A stretch of 64,000 nt of DNA, from NCBI GenBank assembly GCA_030737835.1, contig JAUJYN010000013.1, positions 3,591,570 to 3,655,569 of the forward strand. The letters are read 5' to 3'. Positions 10,768 to 23,210 of the stretch are shown piece after piece; the first letter of the stretch is position 1; every line of letters begins with the position of its first letter. The DNA is from Acorus gramineus (lineage: Eukaryota; Streptophyta; Magnoliopsida; Acorales; Acoraceae). The notes under the pieces were generated by a model. The model was not told the origin of the DNA. It searched no databases and was given only the letters and a program-made list of their open reading frames with translations. Made by a program: the position numbers and the translations under genes.

Positions 10768-12396
10768 ATCCGTATGTGTTTAGATGGACGACACGCATCT
10801 GTTAGAATGCATTAATAAAATTTTTATCATTCAATTTTTAATTAATCAAATATTTTTTACTTTTTGATAGACATGTATCGTCCATCCAGACACGTATTGA
10901 TGGCAATTCCATTAGTATATATTGATATGAAAAATTTTCATATGGAGGGTGCTTTGCTTTCTTTAAGCATCATTAGCTTGAAAGTATGGAGGCCGAGGCA
11001 AATTTTGTCTACCATTCATATTGGGGCTTGGAGGTAACTAATTAATATTTCTCCTTGTGTTAGTTGTTTTAGGCTTTTACTCTTTCTTAGCATGAAAGGT
11101 TTCATGGATATTTGTGGGGGCATGATTAACTAACATTTATTCCTGGAAGTGTTTTCTTTTGGTGGTGATTCAATGCAATTCAAATTAGAAGTCTTTTTAT
11201 TAGTTTCATATTAATTCATTCCTCGAACTGAGGGCATATTTTAATGATTTATATAAGATTTTTATGTGGATATAGTGATATATTTGTTGGTTTTTTGAAA
11301 TATTTTTTTGAAAATAAAGTTTCAAAATTCTATATTTAATAATATAGAAAAATAATAATATATTTTGACTTCAAATATTTAATCTCTCACATGATTTCAA
11401 ACAATCACCTACTAGCTAAGTATATGGCTTGGATTTAATATGGACAAGGGCTATAAGAATATGGATGTGAATTTGGCATATGAATATGAACTTGGCATGA
11501 TTCATGTATTTTGGTGGAGTAAGTACATTGAACTCTGTTAATTGTTTATTTATGTATTAACTTTGCAAGGTTCATTTGTGTTGTATTTTCATGAGGAACC
11601 TAGGTTGGATTGAACCACATTTATAACAATGAATGTGCATTTGTGAATTCTAAGGATGTTCCTAGGTGAATACATGAACATTTTGCATGGAAAAGTGAAG
11701 TGTCCTGTATATGTACTTTGAATTTGCCACCACCAATGATCGTGGAACAATCCATGCATAAAATAATTACAAATCCATCATTTCTTAATTAAATGAGTAC
11801 ATTGAATTTAGAGAAGACTCTTGGACAACTTAGAGGCCTCTTATATAAAGGGACCCATATATGGCATTCTTTCCATCCAAGTCACAAAGTGTATATCCAT
11901 TCAAAGAGATAATCTCTTATGAGAGTTTGTGAGAGATAACCCTGACATCCTATTATTCTAATAGCCTGAATGTTTTTGTGGTGATAGAGTTCTAAGCCAG
12001 TTTTTTTATTTCACCTGACCGTGCACTTTGTGTGGGCTTGCTAGATCCTGAGGGCGGTTTGATTCGTAATTTCTGCACTGGGAGGAACTGAATAACGCCT
12101 TAAGCATCGCAGCGGGCTTCGTCCATCCATTCATCTCTCACTCCTCCTCTTCTCTCTGTTGTATTTTATTTTCCTGCAATGCTCTGTTTCTATTCCTATG
12201 TGTTAATCTCTGGTGGAAACCCACCTCCAAAAAAGCGAAATTAGCTAACAATTCATCTTCTTAAACCATGATCACATAGTGATTCATTCTATAAGCAAAA
12301 TTTGGCTTGGAAGTGCGACACAAATAGGGTTTTGCTAACTATAAGCATGCATTCTAGGTAGATGAAGATTCAGTTATGTTAGTTTCTGTTATTAAA
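10768..12396. other. Intergenic, with an LTR-like stretch
   Basis: Positions 10779-10908 pair as a loose hairpin (GTTTAGATGGACGACACG against its near-complement). From about 11836 to 12230 the sequence looks like the promoter and leader of a copia-type LTR: TTATATAAAG TATA box, then GAGGGCGGTTTGATTCGT and CATCGCAGCGGGC. I could not define TG..CA ends or a target duplication. No open frame is supported. Confidence 0.35.
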
Positions 12397-12635
12397 GGTC
12401 CCGTTTGGAAATGAGTTTAAGAGTTAACTTTTTTTTCCTCCAAAAGCTAGGTTTAAAATTGGTTTTGTAAAAAGATACCTCTCCGCATATTATAAAAAAA
12501 ACTAGCTTTTGGACACTTATTTGAATTAAGCTGTAGCTTTTTTTTTTCTTTTTTCTTCTATTTGAAAATTGGTTTGAAGAAAACAACTTTCCACAAACCC
12601 AAAAGCTCTTCAAGCTCGTTTTCAAATAGAGCCTT
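12397..12635. mobile_element. Small MITE, family F3 copy A
   Basis: The ends are inverted: GGTCCCGTTTGGAAATGAG on the left, AGGCTCTATTTGAAAACGAG from the right. The interior has repeated CTAGCTTTT motifs. A related element lies at 29306-29510. The target duplication is unclear. Confidence 0.6.
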
Positions 12636-13704
12636 GGTAAATTATACTCTTATTAGTAAATGGTTCTAGTTTATATAAAGGAAGCTACGGTACGTTGTGT
12701 TCTAACATTTATTTATAATGAACAACTTGGACTTGTGGCCCCATATTCATAGAAGCAATTAATTGATTGATCCATTGATGATTTTGAAATGTCAACAACT
12801 GGATCCATAAAAGACCGCTGTGAGATCTATTCTATCTTGATTCAATTAGCCATGAGTACCATCAGTATCGAACTACACAGTCTATGAATCGAATTGCACA
12901 GTTAATTGTTGGGTACCATGTCATTATTTGTGCAATTTGATTATTCGGTAATGTAGTTCAATATTGATGATACCGATGATACCAGGCCTGACTCGATCCG
13001 CGCTCGAAACAGTGATTGCATGCTTATATGATTCTATTTATACTTGATTTTGCGGGATAAACTTAGATTATCATTCAATTTGAAAATAAAAATTAGAAGA
13101 ATCATAACCCCAGTTTAAGTAATAATATAAATTAGTTTGGAATAAATAACTATTTTAGTATATAACTATACCAGTGGACGAAGACGTTTTCATGTATGTG
13201 TTTTTTTTTTTTTGGTTATTCTCGATGAAAATGTCATTATGAAGTTTTCGTTGTTTAATTTATCATAAATAAATTATAGATGAAATGTTAATAAGAATTT
13301 ATAAATGTAATAAATTGATTTGGCATTAAGGCCTTTGATCTATAAGAGGTAACATAACATGTATGTTATTTTTATACCAGTGGAATGACTATACCACCGT
13401 CTTAATGTAACAAAGGTGTACATGAGTCCATTTTCTAGTTTAAAAACAAAGAAATAAATGCCACGAAAAAGTAAGCTAACTACCTAAATATATATAATTC
13501 AGCATCTTAATAAAAGCGACAAGAAGATGTGCTTTTTTATCACTTATTTATGAATTAAATTTTGTTTTTCCTTTGAAATTAAATTCTTGACAAAAAAGAA
13601 TTATTTTCCTACAGGTCCAAGCACTATTCAATGAAGTTGACAGATCAATATTTGGTGGAAAATTAATGCAGGGCGGCCTGGGAAAGGTAACTAAGACAAT
13701 AGCG
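12636..13704. other. AT-rich intergenic stretch
   Basis: No gene, TIR pair or coding frame found. One internal repeat of GATGATACC(A/G) motifs occurs near 12970. Confidence 0.45.
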
Positions 13705-14195
13705 TAGACTTAGTTTGATGAAAGAATAAATTTTTAAAATAAATTAATTTAATTTATAAAAATAAATAAATTACTATTTTTATTCAAATTTATATTTGAG
13801 AATGTTTTTTATTATCTTTATTTTTTATTTTCTTATCCTCAATCTTGCATTTGGATCAAATATGGGATAACTTCATTTTTAAAAAATATCAAATCTACCC
13901 TTCCTATTAATGGAGCATTAATATTGTTTAGTGGAACACATTCTTTTTTTTTTTTCATTTATTTTCTTGGAAAGGATAGTAATAAATATTATCATAATTT
14001 TATAAAATTGGAATAAAAAATTGGGACAAAGTCTGTTCCACTTTTACCCATAACAAACTATTCCCATTTTTTATCTCAAAATGTGGACAATTATTCATAC
14101 TTTATCCCTATTTTTTTATACCATATGGGATAACAAGTGATTTAACTCAATTTTTTCTTTATCATAACTCCTTATCCACATGCTAAACTAGGCCG
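13705..14195. mobile_element. MITE, family F2 copy A
   Basis: Related in inverted orientation to 56636-57121: both contain TTTGCATTTGGATC-type, GGGATAACA and TAGTTTGG/CCAAACTA-type ends. The outer ends read AGACTTAGTTTGATG and GCTAAACTAGGCC. No coding capacity. Confidence 0.6.
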
Positions 14196-14857
14196 ACCTG
14201 CTTAGGGATCCACTTAGGGAGAGACCTCAATAACCACATGATTAATGAAATAAAATAAATAAACATTGAGATGTGTCATTTTTCTCATGAAATAGTTTTA
14301 TCTCAACACACATTTTTTCCTAAAATTAAGCTTAAGATTTCTCCCCTTCATACATCTCTCCAATCATAATGAAAATATCTCTCTATATTTTTCTCACCCT
14401 AATCCTTCCGATTGTTTAAAACAAATAGTGTCAAACCCTTTTAGATATTTTTATAAATTTATAACTTTTTCATTCTAATAAAATTTAAATTTTTGTTGCT
14501 TTTATGTTTTTAAATTATTATAAAATATTGTGTACCTATTTTGTAATATTATTATAGCTTAAAATAAAATGATGTAAAAGATTTAGCAAGTTAGATTTGT
14601 TTAAATATGCATGGGGCCCCATTTCAAAATTTCACCAAGCGCCCAATAAAAAAATCAATTCTCAGGTTGACCTGACTTAATGTTATTATTAGTAAACTTT
14701 TTTTATTTTATAAAAGCTAGTTTTTTTTAGGAAAATATAAATCTTATTACCGTCACTTGTATTAAAAGTGGATTACAAGTCCGATGGGGGGTGAGAAGAA
14801 TAAAGAAAAATATAGAAATATAAAAATATTAAACTCCTACGAATATCATTTTATAAA
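14196..14857. other. AT-rich intergenic stretch
   Basis: Nothing recognisable beyond low-complexity AT sequence. Confidence 0.45.
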
Positions 14858-15360
14858 GGGAAAAATCCAAATAACCCCTATAAATTGTCTGAAATCCATA
14901 TAACTCCCTGACTTTTCTTAAATCCATATGACCCCCTAAAAACATATATGTAAATCTAAATAACTCTTTGAGTTAAACTTACGTTAATATATGATGAATA
15001 TTATGCGAATATTTTGTTTTGTTAACCCTAACTGAAAAAATAGTATACCAAAAACCTCCTACAATGTATTAAAAATGCGAAAAACCTTCTGAATATAACG
15101 ATTTTACCCCTCTGGGTAAAATAATCATTTACAAATGTTTTTTCGCATTTTCAACAAATTATAAAAGGTTTTTGGTATATTATGTTTTCAACTAGGTAAA
15201 CCATACAGAATATTTACAGAATAATCCTAATCTGTTAATGAAAATTTAATTCATGGGGCTATTTGAATTTACATAAGTGTTTTAAGGGGTTATATGGATT
15301 TTTAAAAAAACCAGGGTTATATGAATTTCAGACAGTTCAGAGGGGTTTATTATCAATAAA
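14858..15360. repeat. 500-bp near-palindromic foldback element
   Basis: Left-arm motifs AAATAACCCC, TGTCTGAAATCCATAT and TTAAATCCATATGACCCC recur in reverse complement in the right arm (near 15290-15350). The inner parts pair too (ATACCAAAAACCT with AGGTTTTTGGTAT; TTTTACCCCTCTGGGTAAAA forms the tip at about 15102-15121). The whole unit could fold as one long hairpin. No coding capacity; target duplication not clear. Confidence 0.8.
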
Positions 15361-16372
15361 CTTGGATATACATTTTATCTCCTAATAATAAAAATTTCAT
15401 ATTATTGTTTTAAAAAGGAGAAACACTTAGCTTGTAATCTTTCAAATGGGATGAGTTGATAAATAAATACATGGGACTTCTTCGTTGCTTGTAGTTTTGA
15501 TTTTTTTAGATGCATTCCTTACAACAAAATAAATGCATTTACCAAACTAAAATATAGTCTTTAATTGATTCCTATTATATTTCATGTAGCTCAATTATAT
15601 ACTTTGATTTAAATGCGAATTGAAAATGACAAGGCACCACTCCCTAAGGGATACTGTGAATAAATAGAATTAACAATGGATGAGTTGGGATTGGGATTGG
15701 GATTGGGATAGGTTAGCATACTCATAATTTGTCCCATCCAAAATTGTTATGCTCTTTTTCCCTCAGTTTCAGAACATGCAATTAATCCATATTTGTCCCA
15801 TTAAAATCCACGTAACCTGCCTCTAGCATGGCATACATGTGGGGCTGAGCTGGTACAACTATATGTCTATATCACATATTTAAATGTATCATTTTAGGAA
15901 AAGCATTAAATATATCATCCCCTTAAAATTATGAAATTAAAATTTATCCATTATAAACATAAACATTAAATATAAAATTAGATAATTAAACATCTTAGAA
16001 TTCACGTGAATAAGTGAATTTTGTAAGATTAAGGGGCTGATTATCTAAAAAATTGGTTCTATTGGCATCCCAATGTATAAACTTTTTTTTAAGAGGGTCA
16101 GTGGTGGCTCCATAATGTTTCATAGCTAGATGAAGTCAATTAAAAAAATAAGTTCTATAACATTTTTAAAAAATCTACTTTTATTATATATTTATGAGAA
16201 ACATAAATTTTTCTTGTGAAAATATAACAACTTACATTAATAAAAAAATAAACCATAAAAAAGAGGAGATGAATGATGACTCAGATCTAATGTTTATTAA
16301 AGTAATACCGTAACATGGGTAACTCGAGAGTTTTAAGTATAAAAACTGGGTCGGGCACCGTCAACTGATGGG
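15361..16372. other. Intergenic stretch with a direct repeat
   Basis: Contains a GGGATT tandem (about 15688-15710) and the first member of a direct repeat (15844-16034, second at 17284-17462). No gene signal. Confidence 0.45.
15844..16034 (+). repeat. Direct repeat D1, copy 1
   Basis: Matches 17284-17462 in the same orientation over about 180 bp, sharing TATCATTTTAGGAAAA, ATCCATTATAAACATAAAC and AACATCTTAGAATTCAC. The two copies bracket the hAT element at 16381-17159. Origin unknown. Confidence 0.75.
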
Positions 16373-16608
16373 CTGGTGGGCATAGGCGGACCTAAGAAGG
16401 AGCTAGTGGGGGCGGTGGCCCCCACTTGATTATAAAAAAAAATATAATGGTAATGCAATTAATAACTTTGATAGCGGAAGGAAATTGTAGACAACAGAGA
16501 TAAGGGTCAAGGGTTTTAATCTTTTAGATAGTTGAGATAGTTGATGATCTGAAAAATAAAATGACAAAAATGAGAGGGGGATATGATATCAAGTATTTTT
16601 ATTGTGTT

Positions 16609-16873
16609 GGATAATGCTACGTACAACTCCTTTTTCAGTCTTAATTTTAGTTTACACATGTTTTGAATTTTTTTAAAATAATATACACCATCTAATGAGA
16701 TACATACTTTTATGAAAAATGAAACATATGCTCCAATGAATTGCATTGATGCATTTATAGAAAATATGAAATTTTTTTATCGATACATATACCTCGTTAA
16801 TATGAGTAAATGCTTCAATGATTTTCTATCAACCCATATGAGACTGGATTAGAGTTGAAAAAAATGTGTAACG
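16609..16873 (+). mobile_element. MITE family M, copy 1 (nested)
   Basis: 265 bp, flanked by 9-bp near-duplications TATTGTGTT and TATTGCGTT, which fits a Mutator-like MITE. It starts GGATAATGCTACGTAC and ends GTGTAACG. It shares CAATGAATTGCATTGATGCA with the copies at 18152 and 45395. Confidence 0.75.
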
Positions 16874-16900
16874 TATTGCGTTATTAAAATTTTAAAACTC

Positions 16901-17101
16901 TGTTACACATTATTTTTTTAGCTCTAATTCAAATCACATATACTTCGTTAGCATCATATGCTGACATTAATAAGGTGTATGTCTCTTTAGAAATGTTTCA
17001 CATTTTTTTAAAAGCATATACCTCATTAGAAATTTTTAAAAATTCAAAACATCTGTACACTGGAATTGGGATTGGAAAAGATATGGTATATAACACTATC
17101 C
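16901..17101 (-). mobile_element. MITE family M, copy 4 (nested, inverted)
   Basis: Read on the minus strand it begins GGATAGTGTTATATACC and ends GTGTAACA. It contains the family segments TGTTTTGAATTTTT and TAATGAGGTATATGC. It is shorter and more diverged than the others and faces copy 1. Confidence 0.6.
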
Positions 17102-17167
17102 TTTATGTTTATTTATTAGTGATGGCCCCCACTAGAAAAAAATCCTGGGTCCACCACTGCTGGTGGG

Positions 17168-18151
17168 TCATTGGTGGGTTGAGTTGTCATGGTTTGAAGG
17201 GTGACAATAGTAGGTTATGTTTTTTTTTTTAAATGTGATGGGGTCAATTGACCCCACATTGTATATGGCATTGCCCCTAAAGAGAGTATAACTGGTACAA
17301 CTAGATCACAAATTTTAAATAATTGTATCATTTTAGGAAAACCATTAACCATATAATCACCTTGAAATTATGAAACTACAATTCATCCATTATAAACATA
17401 AACTTTAAATATAAAATTAGATAAACATCTTAGAATTCACATGAATTTTGTAAGATTAAGTGTCGGAGTAGCAGGCGGCAAAACTTAAACCTAAATCCCT
17501 TTACTAACGAGGGGATGCTTCTACTGTCATATCAAGATGAGGTTTGGTTGTTAGCTAAATATATGAAACACCTCTATATCGAAAGCCATTACAAGATCAA
17601 CCATATTTTGAAGTTGGACCATATAATGATGTATTAAGTTACCAAATTAGATGTGAGAAAGCATGCGTGAATACATCAAATCATCTGTGTATAAAAGAGG
17701 TGGGTCTCTGTGAACCCAAATGCTGCTGGGCTGAGTCGAGGACATGGGACACAATGATATGGGGCACTAGAGGTATTTCAACATAGAGCAGAGAACGTGT
17801 CCAACAGGACACTATTACACTCAGTCTATTTTACAATATAAAGTACAGTCTTATATGTATAATTAAAAACTCAGTGAAACATATACATCGTTTATTAAAA
17901 ATGAGTTCAATTTGAAATGGAATAATGATATATATACCTTTTATCAAACCATACATATATAATGATGCTTATAAATGTGTGATCTACACTTTGGATTATA
18001 AAAAAAAACTGAGTCTAACATTTTCATGTCCACCACGATCACTTACAAATGGGGAGACAAAGTGTCCCATTGTCTCAATCCTCGGTCCATCCCGGTGAAC
18101 CCTCGCGATGCAAGTTGTCATCTAGGATAACCATTTGAAAGAAAACCATAT
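17168..18151. other. Intergenic stretch
   Basis: Holds the second copy of direct repeat D1 (17284-17462). The rest has no open frame or recognised repeat. Confidence 0.45.
17284..17462 (+). repeat. Direct repeat D1, copy 2
   Basis: Partner of 15844-16034, about 1.4 kb downstream and in the same direction. Confidence 0.75.
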
Positions 18152-18415
18152 GGATAATGTTACGTACAGCCCTTTCCTGTGACAATTTCAGTCTACATGT
18201 GTTTTGAATTTTTTAAAAACAGTATACATCATCTAATGAAATACATGTTTTTATAAAAAAAATAAATATATGTTCCAATGAATTGCATTGATGCATTTAT
18301 AAAAAAAATGTGAAAAATTTAATCCATGCATATTCCTCGTAAATGTGAGTATATGCTTTAGTGATTTTTTATTAACACATATGGAACTGGAATTAGGGCT
18401 AAAAAAAACGTGTAC
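18152..18415 (+). mobile_element. MITE family M, copy 2
   Basis: Starts GGATAATGTTACGTACAG, carries the family core CAATGAATTGCATTGATGCA and ends near CGTGTAC. About 264 bp. Target duplication not clear. Confidence 0.7.
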
Positions 18416-18711
18416 CAGAACTCAAAGCCTATATATACAATGCATAATATGAAACAAACCATCTCACTCAATAGAATCACAAGCTTTTGCAAGATTACCC
18501 CGGCCATCAGTAACGACTCCTTAGTATGGGTATCTATTGTGCGATCATAAATTATGAGGAATGAATCTTGATATTTTAAAAAAGGCTTTTTGGACTGGAT
18601 TAGTTGATAGATAACACAGTTTAAACCCATCTGGATCCTTGTTTGGGCGGATTGTGTTTGAAAAATGAAAATTTTCAAACTCGGATCCAAACCCTTTTGA
18701 CGCGTTTGTGT

Positions 18712-19512
18712 TTCAAGTCCCTCCTCTTTTTTTTCAGCTTAAGGACCCACAATTAAAAAAAACTTGGGGTTGGATACACATGTCCTTGTAAACACAAAAA
18801 ATGTCTCATAAATCATATAATTAACTATTATTAACTCATCCATAATTAAAATTAACCATGGTTATAAATTAACTATTATATCCTTTCAGATGTCTTTTAT
18901 TGAAAAAAAAAACTTAAAAACATGAGTCCCTAATAAGCATGCATAATCCCACATAAATACTTTCAAATTTGGAGTCGGACATACATGTTCCTACAAACTC
19001 GAAAAATATCACGTACATTCCTATGTCCCTAAAAACACGAAAAATATTACATACATTTTAATAAACACACTCTGGAAAGAAAAATTTAATTTTTATCATG
19101 CATAAAAAAAAAAGTGAATGTCCATAAACTCTAATAAATGCTCATTGATTCAGCCATCGAGTGATATATTAGTGCGTCAAAGATAATCAGAAGTTGAAGA
19201 AGATGAGAAGGGGTTGAAGAGGAGAGAGGGAATGTGAGAGATGAATGTTAAAAGGAGAAGAAAAGTGAAAAAGTGGTAAAGGGCAAAATGGTCATTTACA
19301 TGGACCTAGATGTTTGTCTTTATTTTCAAGGACTTATATGGGTGTATTTCATATGAATGGAATATTATGAGAATATACCGTTAAGATGGATGAGAATTTG
19401 ATCGAGAGACTGAATTGACTAATCATAACAGTTTAAAGGACATGTATTTCCAACCCTAAGTTTGCAATAGCTTATATAGGACTGAGCATGTTTAGAGGGA
19501 CTTAGTTGTCTT
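18712..19512. mobile_element. 0.8-kb inverted-repeat element
   Basis: The ends pair: AAGTCCCTCCTCT and AACTTGGGGTTGGA..ACATGTCC on the left return as AAGTCCCTCTAAAC and AACTTAGGGTTGGA..ACATGTCC from the right. The interior has repeated CATACATGTTCCTACAAAC-like motifs. No coding capacity. Confidence 0.65.
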
Positions 19513-19570
19513 TAACCATTTTTATTTTTTATTTTCAAGAAATGTGTACATATTTTTTAAATATTGGGAA

Positions 19571-19589
19571 GGGGGGGGGGGGGGGGGGG
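19571..19589. repeat. Poly(G) tract, 19 bases
   Basis: Uninterrupted run of 19 G just downstream of the inverted-repeat element. Confidence 0.9.
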
Positions 19590-20069
19590 CGCTTAATCCC
19601 CCCACTAGGAACTATTGGTCTGCCAGTGTATAAGAAGGTTGGTCCTCAGTTATGACTATCCACCAAACCCAATCACGAGTCTGCTCTATCAACTCACATG
19701 AATGCTTATTCGTTCACGAGAATACTTTATCAACAGTAAAGTGGTACATGTGTTATATTAAGATAATACTTCTCTAAAAAAAGACAAGGTATCATTCTCT
19801 GAGGGAATAAATTAAAGTGAAACACAAGAGGTGATGTGACAAATCACTAAGAGAAAGGCGACTAAAAGTAAAAAATAAAAAGTTTCAATAAAGCAAAATA
19901 ACATTAGATTTCAAGGCCTTTGAAATCCAAAGGAGAAAGTAGACTATAAGAAGACAGGCATGACTTGGACGAAGGACATTCGAAGAGTGTTATCCCACAC
20001 AGTCTAAGTTACCTTGTGTTATATAATGTCTACGGTAAGGAAGAAGATGAAGCGATGCTTGGTATTGTA
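19590..20069. other. Left flank of the inverted gene fragment
   Basis: No clear feature. Some purine-rich segments near 19920-20060 (CATTCGAAGAGTG, GGTAAGGAAGAAGATG) could be decayed exon, but no frame is convincing. Confidence 0.35.
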
Positions 20070-21490
20070 AGTCATTTATATTTTGTTTTCTTGGTTGACT
20101 CTAATCCTATAATTTGTTCAATTACAATGCCTTAAAAAACATACATATGGCAAGAACTGAAGAGTAAGTATCCAACATTAATTTTTTTTTTATGGTAAAG
20201 TATAATTAGTCATCGTTATTTTTTTATTGGTTTTGTTATTTCATTTTAGATCCACCGATACCAACTATCTCCCTACCATCATAGGCATTCTCAATGTCAA
20301 CTCCCAATTTGGGCCGGATATGTATATTCATAGGATTTTTGCTCATCTTGACTAGCTTAGCTTGGAGCCTGAATGCTAAGTGGACCCCCATATCTCGATT
20401 CACTTCATCTTTTATATGCTCTTATCTTTCACTTACTTCATGTTCTCTAGCTTGAATTTTGACATGGTTGGAAGAGACATCAACTTCATCACCAGGGTTC
20501 TAAATTTTAGGATATTGATCTCTCTCATTAGATCTATCTTGGGTTCAATGTTTTTGTTATTGACAATGGTGAATGTGATACAGATTAGGTTGGGCTAGGG
20601 AGTTCATCTAAATTCACCATCGTAGTTGATTTTATTTTGGCTATGGGATCTGCATTACTTATAAATGTTCTCTTTCAGTCTTGTTCTCTTTCACTCGTTG
20701 AGTTACACATAAGTGTATGATCACATTCATACTACAATAATTGGTATAGTACATGGTATTAAGGATCATAGTTTAGAACAAACCATTTAGTACCATGTAC
20801 TATACAAATTATTATAGTAGTAATACATATTAAATTTAATCATACACTCGTGTGTAACTCAACGAGTGAGAGAGAACAATACTGAAGCAACATATCTAAA
20901 GTAATGCAGATCCTATAACCAAAATGAAAACAAACATGACGGTGAATTTGGATGACCTACCACAATTAAGAGGTCCTAGTGTAATCTATACCACATTTAC
21001 CATTGTCAATATCAAAAACATTGCAACCAAGATAGTTCCAATGACAGATATCAATATCCTAAATTTTAGAACCCTGGTGCTAATGGAGTTGATGTCTCTT
21101 CCAATCATTAGTCAAGCTAGAGAACATGAAGCAGGTGAAAGATAGGGAGCATATCGCGATATAGGGGGTCCACTTCGCATTCGGGCTCCAAGTTGCACTG
21201 GGTAGTCATGAAGAGCAAAAATCCTATGAATATACTTATCCTAAATTGGACGTTGACGTTGAGAATGCCCTTAATGGTAAAGAGATAGCATGTATCAGTG
21301 GATCTAAAATGAAATAACAATACCAATAAGAAACAGAATAATGACTAACTATACATTATCATAAAAAAATTTGTGGTAGAGACTTACCTTTTCAGTTTCT
21401 GCCATATATAGGTTCTTTAAGGCACTGTAATTGAATAAAATATGGGATTAGAGTCAAATAAGAAAACAAATATGTATGAATAACTAGTTG
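20070..21490. pseudogene. Inverted duplication of a gene fragment
   Basis: Two arms of about 700 bp (20070-20775 and 20785-21490) are reverse-complement copies around a centre near 20780. Each arm, read inward, shows a short exon-like piece (CAATTACA(A/G)TGCCTTAAA), a donor-like (A)GTAAGT, about 80-90 bp of intron-like sequence, an acceptor TTGTTATTTCATTTTAG and a longer exon-like piece. Both arms have frameshifts or stops. The longer piece encodes hydrophobic stretches in the left arm (MFLLLTMVNVIQIRLG) and in the right arm (FIGFLLFMTTQ), so the source was probably a multi-pass membrane protein. I recall a plant family with similar FLFSSL / LMLSMVNVIQIRLG segments but cannot name it. The intron argues for DNA-level duplication rather than retroposition. 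Confidence 0.7.
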
Positions 21491-22759
21491 ATGTGCGCGT
21501 TGATGAATTGCACAATAAAGAAGCACCAAAACTTAGTATTTTCATATTTCCTTGGATTGTTAAGTAATGTAGTTTCACGTAGATTCAATAAAATACTATA
21601 AAGTAACTGTGAGTTTGGTAATCTGGACAACAAGGTGATTTCTGTTTAGTTTTCTTTGAAAATTGTAATGTATAAATATTTTGTGTAATTTGGGATTGAT
21701 TTTTATTATAATATAAGTTTGAGAAATTCTTCTGGCATAAATAAAGAATGAGAAGAAGGGAAAATGATTGAATTGCCCTCAGTCTCCCCACATAGAAAGA
21801 ACAAAAAAAACATTTTTATGCACTCATTTTCATCACACAATTGAAGATGAGGGATACCCTAGACAGAGACAAAGGACGTGAAAGATTTTACCAAAGCTTG
21901 CTGTGGTGAACGAATGTGAATAGAGAGTTAGTAATAACTGCAAACACTACCGAGAGCCCCTGCAATAAGTTGAGCTTCCAAAACCACACCCCCTGTCAAC
22001 TGCCACAGCTCTCTAGAGCATTTGCAAGCCACCACATCCACCTCTTCTTGCAATCCCATGTTTCACACATAGCTCTCTACATCTCCTCCATGTAGTTATG
22101 AGCCTCATTGGATTTAGAATAAAAGTGTGTGAGAAAATAGGGTGGAATCAAATTCTTACCCTTTTAGGTGATAATCTCAAATTTTACTAGGAATATTAAA
22201 TTAGATGACTATTTGACTATTTACAAATTAACTAAATTACTATCTACATTCATTCTAAAATAAATAACATTCTTCTCTCTTCTTTTTTTCCCATTGCCTC
22301 GTCTCCTTTTTTCCAGGCTTATTCCATCTACAAAATTTAGAACCTCCATTGACCATCAGATATGATTCAATTACATATGATTTTTTTTAAATTTTTGTTT
22401 AATTTTTTAAAGGTAATATAATTTTTTCAAATCTCTGCAAGATCACGCAAGTTTGCAAGTATATGTATAATAGTAAGGGTATCACACAATTTTGTAAGTA
22501 TATGTATAATAGTAAGGGTATTTTAGACATTTAAACCAAATTCATGTATTATTTTCTATCTGTGAACCCACAGTGAAAAGTGATTCTTTGCATAAATTCA
22601 ATAACAAACAAACAGTTTGATGAAATCTGGACTCCTAGTAAAATGATTCATGGTAAACTGATTCCTAATAAAATAAATCCATCGAAAAAATTATATGAAC
22701 CAAACAGGGCCTGACGGAAAGGCAAGGTGTCCGCTTCATGCATTCTAGCATGGCATTAG
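21491..22759. other. Intergenic stretch
   Basis: No confident gene. Minus-strand sequence at about 21930-22110 is of higher complexity and could be decayed exon, but no family is recognised. A near-exact 31-bp tandem repeat (CAAGTATATGTATAATAGTA twice, 22457-22517) is present. Confidence 0.4.
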
Positions 22760-23210
22760 CCCCCGTTTGGAACGGGAATAAAGCCATGGATAACCTAGGA
22801 TAAAGGGGAATAATGAATTTTGGGTGTTTGGAAACACAAAATAGCTAGGGATAAAGTATGTCAGAATAAACTGGTATAAAGTGATATATGAATTCTAATC
22901 AACCCCTGGAATTAAAGTTATCCTAGGTTATTCCATCTAAAGAATATGTGGGCATACTGTCAAATCAACTGTCATCACCTCTTATAAATCATCTGTCAAA
23001 TCAACTATCATTATTTTTTCACCTTTTATAAATCTTTATCCATACTTTATGCACATTTTACTCAAACAACAAAACATTTATTCTTACGTTTACAAACGAA
23101 AATAATTAAAAAACAACCAAACAAAAAATCACTTTATTTTTATTTATATTCACTTATGCTGAAATAAATGTATACTCAAGAATAAATCATATTCCCATTC
23201 CAAACGGGGA
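22760..23210. mobile_element. MITE with GTTTGGAA termini
   Basis: 451 bp with clean inverted ends: CCCCCGTTTGGAACGGGAAT on the left, TCCCCGTTTGGAATGGGAAT from the right. The interior has GGATAA/TTATCC motifs and no coding capacity. Target duplication is not clear. Confidence 0.75.

Larger units (their letters stand above)
16381..17159. mobile_element. hAT element carrying two nested MITEs
   Basis: Exact 8-bp duplications CTGGTGGG flank it (16373-16380 and 17160-17167). The ends are inverted: CATAGGCGGACC on the left, CAGTGGTGGACCC from the right, followed on both sides by CTAGTGGGGGC. Inside are two head-to-head copies of MITE family M (16609-16873 and about 16901-17101). It has no transposase. 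Confidence 0.85.

Noticed and set aside
16516..18690. Small frames at 16516-16746, 16975-17232 and 18358-18690
   Set aside because: They overlap MITE family M and hAT sequence and differ between copies of the same element.
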